Source: Christensenella sp. UBA4379
Lineage (GTDB): Bacteria > Bacillota > Clostridia > Christensenellales > Aristaeellaceae
Length of the DNA stretch: 18,919 bases
NCBI GenBank assembly: GCA_002391225.1
Contig: DGRV01000017.1
Location: 6,434-25,352 of the forward strand
Direction: 5' to 3'
A program made the position numbers and the translations under genes. The notes under the pieces are model-generated. The model worked only from the letters and a program-made list of their open reading frames with translations. It ran no database searches and had not been told where the DNA came from. Shown here piece by piece: positions 6,442 to 13,768 of this stretch (its first letter is position 1; the number at the start of each line of letters is the position of its first letter).

Positions 6442-6467
6442 AAAGAGGGCTGCGGCCCTCTTTTTTA
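6442..6467. terminator. Bidirectional intrinsic terminator
   Basis: AGAGGGC (6444-6450), loop TGCG, GCCCTCT (6455-6461), followed by TTTTTT on the plus strand and with an AAA before it that gives a short U-tract on the minus strand. It lies between the convergent 47-residue gene and the M55 peptidase gene and probably serves both. Confidence 0.88.
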
Positions 6468-6490
6468 TTCGGAAAAAAGCGTTCTCGCGG

Positions 6491-7288
6491 TTACAGCACA
6501 AACATCGCCGCCCGGAGCACGTTCATGTAGTCCGAAGTGGTCAGGCGGATCGTATCGTCCGAGATCATTTTAAAACCGGGATAGAAGGAATATTTGACGG
6601 CGTGCTTGGTTTCCTTGTAGGTGATGTCAAAGACGAAGCGCCGGGGCAGCTCGATTTTGGCCTTGCTTAAATCCTGGCGGAGGGCCTGTTCGGCCGCCTT
6701 TTTAATGGTCTTTTCCACCCAGACGGGGGATTTGCAGCGGGTGAGGCCGCCCAGCCCGTCCTTGACCGCCACCGTCACCAAACCAGGATGGAGGGGCTGG
6801 GAAAGCTCCGCCAGCCGCCGGTCCCCGGTCAGCAGCACGCTGGGCACCCCGCGCATGGCGCAGGCCCAGCTGTACAATAGGAACTCCGAGCAGGGCAGGC
6901 CGTTCAGCGTGACCCGGGCGGGCTTGCCGCTCATGGTGTGGGAAAGGGGATTGTTGCACATCCCCGCCGGGGAATGCCAGCCCACGAAAAAGGCGGCGTC
7001 AAAGCTCTCGTCGATCCCTTCCGCCATGCCCATGGGGCTGCCAGACCAGCCGCGGATCAGCTCGACGTTTTCCGGCATCCGAAAGGGGTCCAGGTTGATG
7101 CCGAAGTCGTGGGCGTCATTGACCAGGATCTCGTCCGCCCCGGCGGCGAGGGCCCCCTCGATGGCCGCGCAGACCTCCCGCGTCATTTCCTCCGCCGCCC
7201 GGGCGTAGGTGCCCTTGTCCTTTTCGGTTTCTTCCCAGTAGGTGGTAAAAGCGGTCCCTTCAATGTCCGCGCTGATAAAAACCTTCAA
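6491..7288 (-). CDS. M55 family metallopeptidase (DppA-like D-aminopeptidase)
   Basis: A zinc peptidase of family M55, whose founding member DppA cleaves D-amino-acid-containing di- and tripeptides such as D-Ala-D-Ala. About 265 residues, matching the family's usual 260-280. Motifs are KVFISADIEGTAFTT at the N-terminus (Asp and Glu zinc ligands), ADEILVNDAHDFGINLDP, AFFVGWHSPAG and NPLSHTMSG, all in family order. The minus-strand start is either ATG 7294, which leaves only 1 nt after GGAGG, or TTG 7288, 7 nt after it. I prefer TTG because it also gives the family-typical start MKVFIS. The role is likely recycling of cell-wall peptides or dietary D-peptides. No peptide transporter sits next to it. 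A palindromic repeat lies just upstream of its 5' region. Confidence 0.88.
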   Translation of the reverse strand: MKVFISADIEGTAFTTYWEETEKDKGTYARAAEEMTREVCAAIEGALAAGADEILVNDAHDFGINLDPFRMPENVELIRGWSGSPMGMAEGIDESFDAAFFVGWHSPAGMCNNPLSHTMSGKPARVTLNGLPCSEFLLYSWACAMRGVPSVLLTGDRRLAELSQPLHPGLVTVAVKDGLGGLTRCKSPVWVEKTIKKAAEQALRQDLSKAKIELPRRFVFDITYKETKHAVKYSFYPGFKMISDDTIRLTTSDYMNVLRAAMFVL

Positions 7289-7361
7289 GTTCATTCCTCC
7301 ATTTAACGTATTTAGATAACGTGTCAATTCCCAACAATTGAAAATAGCATGGCGCTCGTCA

Positions 7362-7590
7362 GAGGGGGTGATCAGGGGGATCCCTCCCCCTGATGACAAT
7401 CCGCAGCGGTGGCATGTACGCCGCGAGGAGTATTTTTGCGCAGCAGAATGATACTTGGAAAAACGAAGCCCACTTCACTTCTGCGGAGCAAAAATACATT
7501 CTTTGCGGATTTGCCGCCCGGGAGCGTCGCAGACGCGAGAGGCAAATCCGTCTGGGGGGTTCCGTAGGGGGGTCGCAAGACCCCCATGCG
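7362..7590 (+). repeat. Palindromic mosaic element copy R3, without inserted modules
   Basis: Fills most of the 303-bp gap between the M55 and yfcE-like genes. It runs in the same order as R1: H1 arms ATCAGGGGGA (7371-7380) and TCCCCCTGAT (7385-7394), linker AATCCGCAGCGG, an uninterrupted GGCATGTACGCCGCGAGGAG, H2 beginning GTATTTTTGC (7430) with a distal arm at about 7479-7497, H3 arms CGGATTTGCC (7506-7515) and GGCAAATCCG (7541-7550) with inner stem GCGTC/GACGC, and H4 identical to that of R1. It shows the unoccupied state of the linker that module A interrupts in R1. Its right end abuts the stop codon of the yfcE-like gene. No coding sequence is supported in it. Confidence 0.85.
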
Positions 7591-7591
7591 A

Positions 7592-8053
7592 TCAATACAG
7601 TTCAGCGTATAAATCGCCGTTTTTTTCAACCCGGAGAACGCTGAACCGCCCGTCGCAGGCGGCCCCCGGGTTCAGGTACAGGCGGCCGGCGTCGTATTCG
7701 TTATGGGGCGCATGGGTGTGGCCGAAGAGGGCGCAGTCCGCCTCGGCCTCGCAGGCCCGGCTTTTGAGCAGGCTCAGCGTCGTTTTGACGTGGTAAGCGT
7801 GGCCGTGGGTCAGGAAAAACCGCTTTCCGAACAGCGGGACCAGCTCTTCCTTTTCGCCCCCGAAAAAGTCGCAGTTGCCTCCGACCCGGAACAACAGAGG
7901 AAACTCCGTGAGGAAGCCGTCCATGTCCCGGTACCCGTCCCCCAGGTGAAACACCGCGTCGATCCTGCCCAGGCTTTCCGCCTTCATCAATAGATTGTTC
8001 AGCGGATACCCGTGGGAATCGGACAGGACGAGGATGCGTTTTGCCTCTCTCAT
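7592..8053 (-). CDS. YfcE/MJ0936-type metallophosphoesterase
   Basis: A 153-residue calcineurin-like phosphodiesterase, the usual size for the YfcE group, which hydrolyses phosphodiesters in the cytoplasm; physiological substrates are not settled. All metal-binding motifs are present: VLSDSHG (Asp and His), FHLGDGYRD, VGGNCDFF, FLTHGHAYHV and LFGHTHAPH. The gene starts 3 bp after the stop of the RNase PH/RdgB gene, so both are surely cotranscribed. In Bacillus subtilis rph, ysnA (RdgB) and ysnB (a phosphoesterase of this type) are likewise consecutive. No strong ribosome site is seen, consistent with translational coupling. Confidence 0.92.
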   Translation of the reverse strand: MREAKRILVLSDSHGYPLNNLLMKAESLGRIDAVFHLGDGYRDMDGFLTEFPLLFRVGGNCDFFGGEKEELVPLFGKRFFLTHGHAYHVKTTLSLLKSRACEAEADCALFGHTHAPHNEYDAGRLYLNPGAACDGRFSVLRVEKNGDLYAELY

Positions 8054-8056
8054 GGG

Positions 8057-9373
8057 TTACAGCCCCCGGATCACGGGCAGGATCTTTTCCATCGCCCTGG
8101 CCCGGTGGGAAACGCGGTTCTTGTCCTCCTGGGCGATCTCGGCGAAGGTCTGGCCCAGCTCCTCGTAGAGGAAGTGGGGGTCGTAGCCAAAGCCGCCGGT
8201 GCCCCGGGCCTCCTCGATGATGAGGCCGGGACATTCGCCCCGGACCACCCATTCCTTCCCTCCGGGCAGGACCAGGGCCACGGCGCAGACAAAGCGGGCT
8301 GTCCAGGGCTTGGAAATGCCCCGCATCTTTTCGATGAGCTTTTTGTTGTTGGCCGCGTCGTCCCCGTGGACGCCGGCGTAGCGGGCGGACAGGACACCCG
8401 GCTCGCCCGACAGGGCGTCCACCGAAAGGCCGCTGTCGTCCGCCAGGGCGGCCAGGCCCGTGGCCTTCACCACCGCCCGGGCCTTGATCAGGGCGTTTTC
8501 CTCAAAGGTCCGGCCGTTTTCGTCGATGTCCTCTTCAAATCCGGCCTCCCGCATGGAAAGGACGCGCATGCTGTCCCCGATCATTTCGCGCAGCTCGTTT
8601 AGCTTATGGTCGTTGTTGGAGGCCAGAACCAGGGTGTGGGGGCCGTCCGGCAGCAGGCTTTCCCGGCCCAGGGCTTTCCGCTGGAGGGCCATCAGCTCCC
8701 CGCAGCCTTTTTGGCCCAGGGCGCACAGGGCGGAAAGCTCGTCCCCCGTGAATGCCCGGCCCTCGCCGGTCCCCTGGAGCTCGATATATTCGCCCCGTTC
8801 GTTCATGATGAAGTTCATGTCCACCTGGGCGGAGGAATCCTCCGTGTAGCACAGGTCCAGGCAGGGAGTGTTTTCCACCACCCCGGCGCTGACCGCGGCG
8901 ATCTGGTGGACGATGGGGGATTCCCGGAGCTTCCCGTCCCGGATCAGCCGGTCCACCGCCTGGCACAGGGCCACGAAGCCCCCGGTGATGGCGGCCGTCC
9001 TGGTGCCGCCGTCGGCGGTCAGCACGTCGCAGTCGATGGTGATCGTCCTTTCACCCAGCCACCGGCGGTCTACCGCCTGGCGCAGAGCCCGGCCGATCAG
9101 CCGGCTGATTTCGACGCCCCGGCCGTCCTTTTTGACGCCGTCCCGGGCCTTGCGCCGGCCGGTGGAGGCGGGCAGCATGGCGTATTCCGCCGTCAGCCAG
9201 CCCTCTCCCTTTCCTTTTAAAAAGGGCGGCACGCCCTCTTCCACCGAGGCGGTGCAGATGACCCGGGTGTCCCCGGTGCGGATCAGGCAGCTTCCCGCCG
9301 CCGTGGGCACAAAGTCTGTGATCATTTCATGGGCGCGCAGCTGATCGGCGGCCCGGCCGTCTTTTCTTTCCAT
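8057..9373 (-). CDS. Ribonuclease PH / RdgB (XTP/dITP diphosphatase) fusion
   Basis: A 438-residue bifunctional protein. Residues 1-240 are RNase PH, the phosphorolytic exonuclease that trims tRNA 3' ends: RKDGR at the start, RTGDTRVICTASVEEG (32-47), the GRGVEISRLIGRALRQAVD helix (85-102) and GGTRTAAITG (122-131) around the phosphate site. Residues 247-438 are RdgB/Ham1, which removes ITP, dITP and XTP: LVLASNNDHKLNEL, LADDSGLSVDALSG with the catalytic Asp, GGFGYDPHF and the C-terminal DKNRVSHRARAM. Both halves are complete in motifs. ATG 9373 is preceded by AGGAG 8 nt upstream. The gene leads a two-gene operon with the yfcE-like gene. Such fusions are known in some Firmicutes; here it joins what are adjacent genes in B. 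subtilis. Confidence 0.95.
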   Translation of the reverse strand: MERKDGRAADQLRAHEMITDFVPTAAGSCLIRTGDTRVICTASVEEGVPPFLKGKGEGWLTAEYAMLPASTGRRKARDGVKKDGRGVEISRLIGRALRQAVDRRWLGERTITIDCDVLTADGGTRTAAITGGFVALCQAVDRLIRDGKLRESPIVHQIAAVSAGVVENTPCLDLCYTEDSSAQVDMNFIMNERGEYIELQGTGEGRAFTGDELSALCALGQKGCGELMALQRKALGRESLLPDGPHTLVLASNNDHKLNELREMIGDSMRVLSMREAGFEEDIDENGRTFEENALIKARAVVKATGLAALADDSGLSVDALSGEPGVLSARYAGVHGDDAANNKKLIEKMRGISKPWTARFVCAVALVLPGGKEWVVRGECPGLIIEEARGTGGFGYDPHFLYEELGQTFAEIAQEDKNRVSHRARAMEKILPVIRGL

Positions 9374-9541
9374 GTCTGTTTCTCCTGATGGGTCCGCTTT
9401 GATGACAGAATAACCAGAACTTATTTCCCCGGGCGGGTCTGATTTTCCTGCCGGATGGGAAAAATTATTTCGGCCAACAGGAAAGCTGTAACATTTCGTA
9501 ACAGAATTGTAAATTTTTTCAAAGAAAATTCATTTTTCGGA

Positions 9542-9570
9542 TTGTAATTCCCGTTGTTTTATGATATTCT
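9542..9570 (+). promoter_or_regulatory. Sigma-A promoter for the HAD gene
   Basis: TTGTAA (9542-9547) and TATTCT (9565-9570) with a 17-bp spacer, followed by GGAGGG (9585-9590) and ATG 9597. The surrounding 9450-9570 stretch is AT-rich compared with the flanking genes. The divergent gap 9374-9596 otherwise shows nothing I can assign. Confidence 0.65.
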
Positions 9571-9596
9571 AACCATGTATAACTGGAGGGAAACGG

Positions 9597-10184
9597 ATGG
9601 ATCAGCGACTGCAGGAAAAAGACATTGTGGTATTCGACGTGGGCAACGTCCTGCTCAGGTTCGACCCAAAGAGCATTGCAAAGGAATTTGGCCTGTCTCC
9701 CCGGCTGGAGGAAGCCGTTTTCGGCACGGGCCTGTGGGCCTGGATCGACACGGGGCTGATCACAAACGGCGAGGTGGCGCGGCTGATGTGCCAGGCCGTC
9801 CGGACGGAGAGCCGGGAGGACTTGATCCGGGTCTGCGCGGTGCTGGACGAGTTTATCGGGTGTTTAACGCCCCTCACCCCGGCCCGCTGGCTGCCGGAAT
9901 TGAAAGCCGCCGGCAAAAAGCTCTATTATCTGACCAATTTCTCTTCTCCCGCCTTTGAAAGAACGCTGGAGCGGTTTCCCTTTTTTGAAGCCTTTGACGG
10001 CGGCGTCGTTTCGTCTCATGAGCGCATCGTCAAGCCCATGCCCGCCATCTACAGGCTTTTGTGCAGGCGTTACGGTTTTTCCCCCAAGGACGCCCTGTTT
10101 ATCGACGACAATCCGGAGAACACCAAAGCCGCCCAGCAGGAAGGTTTTGCGGTCTGGACCCTCCGGGGGGAGGATATTGAGTAA
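9597..10184 (+). CDS. HAD superfamily hydrolase (subclass IA, YihX-like)
   Basis: A 195-residue haloacid dehalogenase superfamily phosphatase, cytoplasmic. Motif I is VVFDVGNVLLRFD with nucleophile Asp14; the second motif-I position is Gly, as in the FDxGNV group that includes E. coli YihX (alpha-D-glucose-1-phosphatase). Motif II is YYLTNFSS, motif III the lysine in HERIVKPMPAIY, and motif IV ALFIDDNPENTKAAQQEGF. The helical cap lies between about residues 25 and 95. The substrate cannot be read from sequence; sugar phosphates are plausible. The start is firm: GGAGGG lies 6 nt before the ATG and a promoter lies just upstream. It is followed 42 bp later by the lipoprotein gene in the same direction with no terminator between, so the two may share a transcript. 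Confidence 0.9.
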   Translation: MDQRLQEKDIVVFDVGNVLLRFDPKSIAKEFGLSPRLEEAVFGTGLWAWIDTGLITNGEVARLMCQAVRTESREDLIRVCAVLDEFIGCLTPLTPARWLPELKAAGKKLYYLTNFSSPAFERTLERFPFFEAFDGGVVSSHERIVKPMPAIYRLLCRRYGFSPKDALFIDDNPENTKAAQQEGFAVWTLRGEDIE

Positions 10185-10226
10185 TCCGCCGGCAGACGCG
10201 GATCGTATGGAAGGAATGAACGCGAC

Positions 10227-13200
10227 ATGAAGAAAGGCAGTCAGAAAAAAATCTCTCTGGTGGTTTTGCTGACGGTGATCGCCCTGACGCTGAGCGGCTG
10301 CTATACCGAGCCCATCAGCGTAACCAGCGGTACCGACACCTCTTCCGGCAATTCCGTGCCTTACCCGGTCTATTCCGTGGAGCCGGAGCCGACGAAGGAC
10401 ACCCGCGTGGTGGAGCTGAACACGCCAGAGGTGGTCCAGACGCCTTATACCATTATCCAGCTGCCGGGCGGCAACGCCACCCCGCTGATCAGCGGCGTGA
10501 CGCCGACCCCCGCGCCGGACAATAGCGGCAACGTCATGATCTACCTGAACACGGGCACGCCCATTCCCCAGACCAACACGCCCCGCCCGACGGCCACGCC
10601 CGCCGCGACGCCTACCGTGCTGCGCTTTGGCTCCCAGGGCAAGGCTGTGCGCGAGCTGCAGACGGCGCTTAAAAAGCTGGGCTATTATACCGGCCTGGTG
10701 GACGGCGACTTCGGCGAATCCACCAAGCGCGCCGTGACCGCCTTCCAGCGGGCCAACGGCCTGACCGCCGACGGCATCGCCGGCAAGGCCACGCTGGACA
10801 TGCTCAACGGCTCCGTCGCCACCGCCAAGCCCACCGCCACCCCCAGGCCCAAGGCGACCGCCACCCCGAAGCTGGCCACCAGCGTGTCTTTGAAGCGGGG
10901 CAGCAGGGGCTCCGAGGTCGCCCGGATGCAGACCCGCCTGATCTCCCTGGGCTACCTGGACGGCAAGTCCACCGGCACCTATGACGCCATCACCGAGCTG
11001 GCGGTTACGTCCTACCAGAACCGCGCCGGCCTGACCGCGGACGGCGTGGCGGGCTTTACCACCCTGAACTCCATGTACAGCGCCCGGGCCACCAAGGCCA
11101 CCACCTCTTCCGGCATCATCGGCATCACGCTCAAAACGGGCTCCACGGATGAAAACGCCATCCGCACCCTGCAGCGCAAGCTCAAATCCCTGGGATATTA
11201 CAACAGCACCATCAACGGCACCTACGGGGCCAACACCCAGGAAGCCGTCAGCAATTTCCAGAAGCAGAACGGCATGAAGTCCGACGGCGTCGCCGGCACG
11301 TCCACCTTTGTCAAGCTCTTTACCGGCACGCCCAACCGCTACAGCGCCACCGCCACCCCGAGGCGGACGGCGACGCCCAGAGGCCAGACGAACGCCGCCA
11401 CCCCGACCCCGAGAAGGAGCGGCAACCAGAACACCGCGGATGAAAGCACGCCGCGGGTTACCAACCCGCCCTCCTACACCACCGTGACCGAAGCGCCGAA
11501 CGGCAATTACGTTACCCTGCAGATGGGCGACGGCGGCGCGCTGGTGGGCGACGTGCAGCGGGCCCTCAAGAAGCTGGGCTATTATTCCGGCAACATCTCG
11601 AACCACTACGCGGCCACCACCTACCGCGGCATCATGGACTTCCAGGGGGACAACGGCCTCAAGGCCACCGGGATCGCCGACGCCGCCACCCAGAAGAAGC
11701 TCTTTGCCTCGGCGGACAGCACCCCGGTGCCGAAGAAGCGGGCCACCCCGACGCCTACGCCCAGGGTCACCAACCCGCCCGAGTATACCACCGTCACCGC
11801 CGCCCCCAACGGCAAGCGGGTGCCCCTCAAAATGGGCGACGGCGGCACCCTGGTGGGCGAGCTCCAGCGCGCCCTCAAGGAATTGGGCTATTATTCCGGC
11901 AACATTTCCAGCCATTACGCCGCCACCACCTTCCGGGGAATCAGCGCCTTTCAGAAGGACTACGGCCTCAAGCAAACAGGCATCGCCGACGTGAATACCC
12001 AGAACCGTCTGTTCGCCGCCATCTCCCGCACGTCGACTCCGAAGCCGGCGGCGACCAATCCGCCCGTCTACCGCACCGTCACCAACCCGCCCGTGGGCTC
12101 TACCTATGTGACCCTGCGCGTGGGCGACAGCGGCGACCCCGTCAAGGCCCTTCAGCAAGCTCTCAAAAAGGCCGGCTACTATAAGGGCACGGCGGACGGA
12201 AAATACGGCGAGACCACCTATGAAGCCGTCCTCGCCTTCCAGAAGGCCAACGGCCTGAACCAGACCGGCGTCGCCAACAATGCCACCCAGAAGATGCTCT
12301 TCGGCGTGACGCCCACGGCCTCTCCGTCGCCTGTTCCGGTCACCAATCCGCCCAGCTACCGCACCGTCACCAACCCGCCCGTGGGCTCCAATTACGTCAC
12401 CCTGCGCATGGGCGATTCCGGCGCGCCGGTGGAGCTTTTGCAGCGCGCGCTTCGCAACGGCGGCTATTTCAAGGGCACCGTGGACGGCCGCTTCGGCGGG
12501 GATACCTACCAGGCCGTGATCCGCTTCCAGGCCAACAACGGCCTCAAGCAGACGGGCAACGCCAACGCGGAAACCCAGGAGCTGCTCTTCGGTGGCCGGT
12601 ATAACCGTACGCCGACCCCGACCGTCCGCCCGACGGCCACCCCCACCCCGAAGCCGACCCCGACGCCCACCAGGACGCCGACCCCGACCCCGCTGGGCAA
12701 CGGGGCGACCAAGCCCCCCGCCTACCGCACCGTGACCAACCGGCCCGACGGCGGCTACGTCTCCCTGAAGATGGGCGACAGCGGCCAGCCGGTGGTCCGG
12801 CTCCAGAGCGCTCTGCGCCGCGCCGGCTACTATAAGGGCAATTCGGACGGTAACTTCGGCACGTCCACTTATCAGGCGGTCCTGGCTTATCAGAAGGACC
12901 ACAAGATGCAGACCAACGGCATCGCCTCCGTCAACATGCAGCAGGACCTGTTCACCCAGGCCCCGAAGGCCGCGCCCACCAGGACGCCCAAGCCTTCGCC
13001 CACGCCCACCAAGAGGCCCACAGCGACCCCGCGCGTGACCAATCCGCCTTCCTACCGGACGGTCACCGAGGCCCCGCCGGACAGCAATTACATTACCCTG
13101 CAGATGGGCGACCAGGGTGTCCCGGTGCAGATGATGCAGGAGATTCTCAAGAACCGCGGCTATTACAAGGGCACCGTCAACGGTCATTTCGACCTGGCGA

Positions 13201-13313
13201 CCTATAACGCCGTCATCGCCTTCCAGCAGGCCAAGGGCCTGAAAGCCACCGGCGTGGCCAACGCCGCAACCCAGATCATTCTCTATCAGGGCGATTTCCC
13301 GGACGAATCCTGA
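10227..13313 (+). CDS. Lipoprotein with nine peptidoglycan-binding repeats and Pro/Thr-rich linkers
   Basis: A 1028-residue exported protein. A lysine-rich start and hydrophobic stretch lead to the lipobox LTLSGC with Cys25, so it should be lipid-anchored on the outer face of the membrane. Nine PG_binding_1-type domains follow at about residues 131-194, 220-286, 299-367, 428-494, 531-596, 627-692, 723-788, 844-909 and 955-1020; each has the pattern G..G..V..LQ..L...GYY.G..dg.yg..T..AV..FQ...GL...G.A...T...L. Linkers are rich in Thr, Pro and Ala (for example TPTPTRTPTPTP) and from the fourth domain on carry an NPPxYxTVT module. There is no catalytic domain, so it is probably a wall-binding tether or scaffold. 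GGAAGG lies upstream of ATG 10227. A strong terminator follows. The repeats probably recombine and copy number may vary between strains. Confidence 0.9.
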   Translation: MKKGSQKKISLVVLLTVIALTLSGCYTEPISVTSGTDTSSGNSVPYPVYSVEPEPTKDTRVVELNTPEVVQTPYTIIQLPGGNATPLISGVTPTPAPDNSGNVMIYLNTGTPIPQTNTPRPTATPAATPTVLRFGSQGKAVRELQTALKKLGYYTGLVDGDFGESTKRAVTAFQRANGLTADGIAGKATLDMLNGSVATAKPTATPRPKATATPKLATSVSLKRGSRGSEVARMQTRLISLGYLDGKSTGTYDAITELAVTSYQNRAGLTADGVAGFTTLNSMYSARATKATTSSGIIGITLKTGSTDENAIRTLQRKLKSLGYYNSTINGTYGANTQEAVSNFQKQNGMKSDGVAGTSTFVKLFTGTPNRYSATATPRRTATPRGQTNAATPTPRRSGNQNTADESTPRVTNPPSYTTVTEAPNGNYVTLQMGDGGALVGDVQRALKKLGYYSGNISNHYAATTYRGIMDFQGDNGLKATGIADAATQKKLFASADSTPVPKKRATPTPTPRVTNPPEYTTVTAAPNGKRVPLKMGDGGTLVGELQRALKELGYYSGNISSHYAATTFRGISAFQKDYGLKQTGIADVNTQNRLFAAISRTSTPKPAATNPPVYRTVTNPPVGSTYVTLRVGDSGDPVKALQQALKKAGYYKGTADGKYGETTYEAVLAFQKANGLNQTGVANNATQKMLFGVTPTASPSPVPVTNPPSYRTVTNPPVGSNYVTLRMGDSGAPVELLQRALRNGGYFKGTVDGRFGGDTYQAVIRFQANNGLKQTGNANAETQELLFGGRYNRTPTPTVRPTATPTPKPTPTPTRTPTPTPLGNGATKPPAYRTVTNRPDGGYVSLKMGDSGQPVVRLQSALRRAGYYKGNSDGNFGTSTYQAVLAYQKDHKMQTNGIASVNMQQDLFTQAPKAAPTRTPKPSPTPTKRPTATPRVTNPPSYRTVTEAPPDSNYITLQMGDQGVPVQMMQEILKNRGYYKGTVNGHFDLATYNAVIAFQQAKGLKATGVANAATQIILYQGDFPDES
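12069..12388 (+). repeat. Exact 32-nt repeat between two peptidoglycan-binding linkers
   Basis: Bases 12069-12100 and 12357-12388 are identical by eye, both starting TACCGCACCGTCACCAACCC and ending GTGGGCTC, 288 bp apart, i.e. exactly one 96-codon domain-plus-linker unit preceding domains 6 and 7. Such identity amid diverged domains points to recent duplication or gene conversion, and would allow in-frame gain or loss of one unit. Confidence 0.8.
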
Positions 13314-13344
13314 CCGGTCCGGACCACCCCGAAACCTCTCCTTT

Positions 13345-13381
13345 CCGGCTTCCTCTTGATAAAAGAGGAAGCCGGTTTTTG
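13345..13381 (+). terminator. Strong intrinsic terminator after the lipoprotein gene
   Basis: Perfect 13-bp stem CCGGCTTCCTCTT (13345-13357) and AAGAGGAAGCCGG (13363-13375), loop GATAA, followed by TTTTT. It lies 31 bp after the lipoprotein stop. Confidence 0.93.
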
Positions 13382-13418
13382 TATGCGCCCGGTGGCGTAG
13401 GTGAAACCCCATACGAAG

Positions 13419-13447
13419 GTTACATATGGGTTACATAAGAGGTTACA
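13419..13447. promoter_or_regulatory. Three GGTTACA direct repeats
   Basis: GGTTACA occurs at 13419-13425, 13429-13435 and 13441-13447, the first two extended to GGTTACATA. The starts are 10 and 12 bp apart, close to one helical turn, so all three face the same side of the DNA. This could be a protein-binding array, but no promoter or gene start is visible beside it. Confidence 0.4.
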
Positions 13448-13480
13448 CGGGGGGAGAACGAAAGCTGAACAGAAAAGAAT

Positions 13481-13617
13481 AGCCCTGCCGGATGGAATCA
13501 ATCTGACAGGGCTCGCTGCCGTGCGCTGGAGGTGATGGCCAGGAAGAATGGACGTGGTATCCAATAGAACAGATATTGAAGAGCGTTTCTTCCTTTTTTC
13601 AGGGAAGAGACGCTCTT
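13481..13617. other. Two further hairpins in the convergent gap
   Basis: AGCCCTG (13481-13487) can pair with CAGGGCT (13507-13513) across a 19-nt loop. A much stronger stem pairs 13579-13593 with 13603-13617 over 15 bp with one G-U, around a T-rich 9-nt loop; it is followed by TTTGACTT on the plus strand. Together with the terminators on either side, the 455-bp gap 13314-13768 is dense in structure. It holds no open frame I would call a gene; an undetected small RNA is possible. Confidence 0.5.
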
Positions 13618-13654
13618 TGACTTGCGGCACACTCATTGGAGACTGCACCCAATG

Positions 13655-13695
13655 AAAACGCACCCAGGCTGTTTTCACTGCAAGCCTGGGTGCGT
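13655..13695 (-). terminator. Intrinsic terminator for the C69 dipeptidase gene
   Basis: On the minus strand, 13 perfect pairs between ACGCACCCAGGCT (13695-13683) and AGCCTGGGTGCGT (13670-13658), loop of 12 nt, followed by TTTC. It lies about 75 nt beyond the dipeptidase stop codon. Confidence 0.75.
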
Positions 13696-13768
13696 CGTGT
13701 GTTTGGATTCGTTGCTTGATAGGATGGTGGGGAAGCCGCTGAACCTGCCGCGGAGAGAAACCGCTCCT

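Noticed and set aside
9864..13412. 1182-codon open frame antisense to the lipoprotein gene
   Set aside because: It is a by-product of the repetitive, GC-rich codons of the lipoprotein; the product is low-complexity Gly/Arg sequence, spans two other genes and has no ribosome site.
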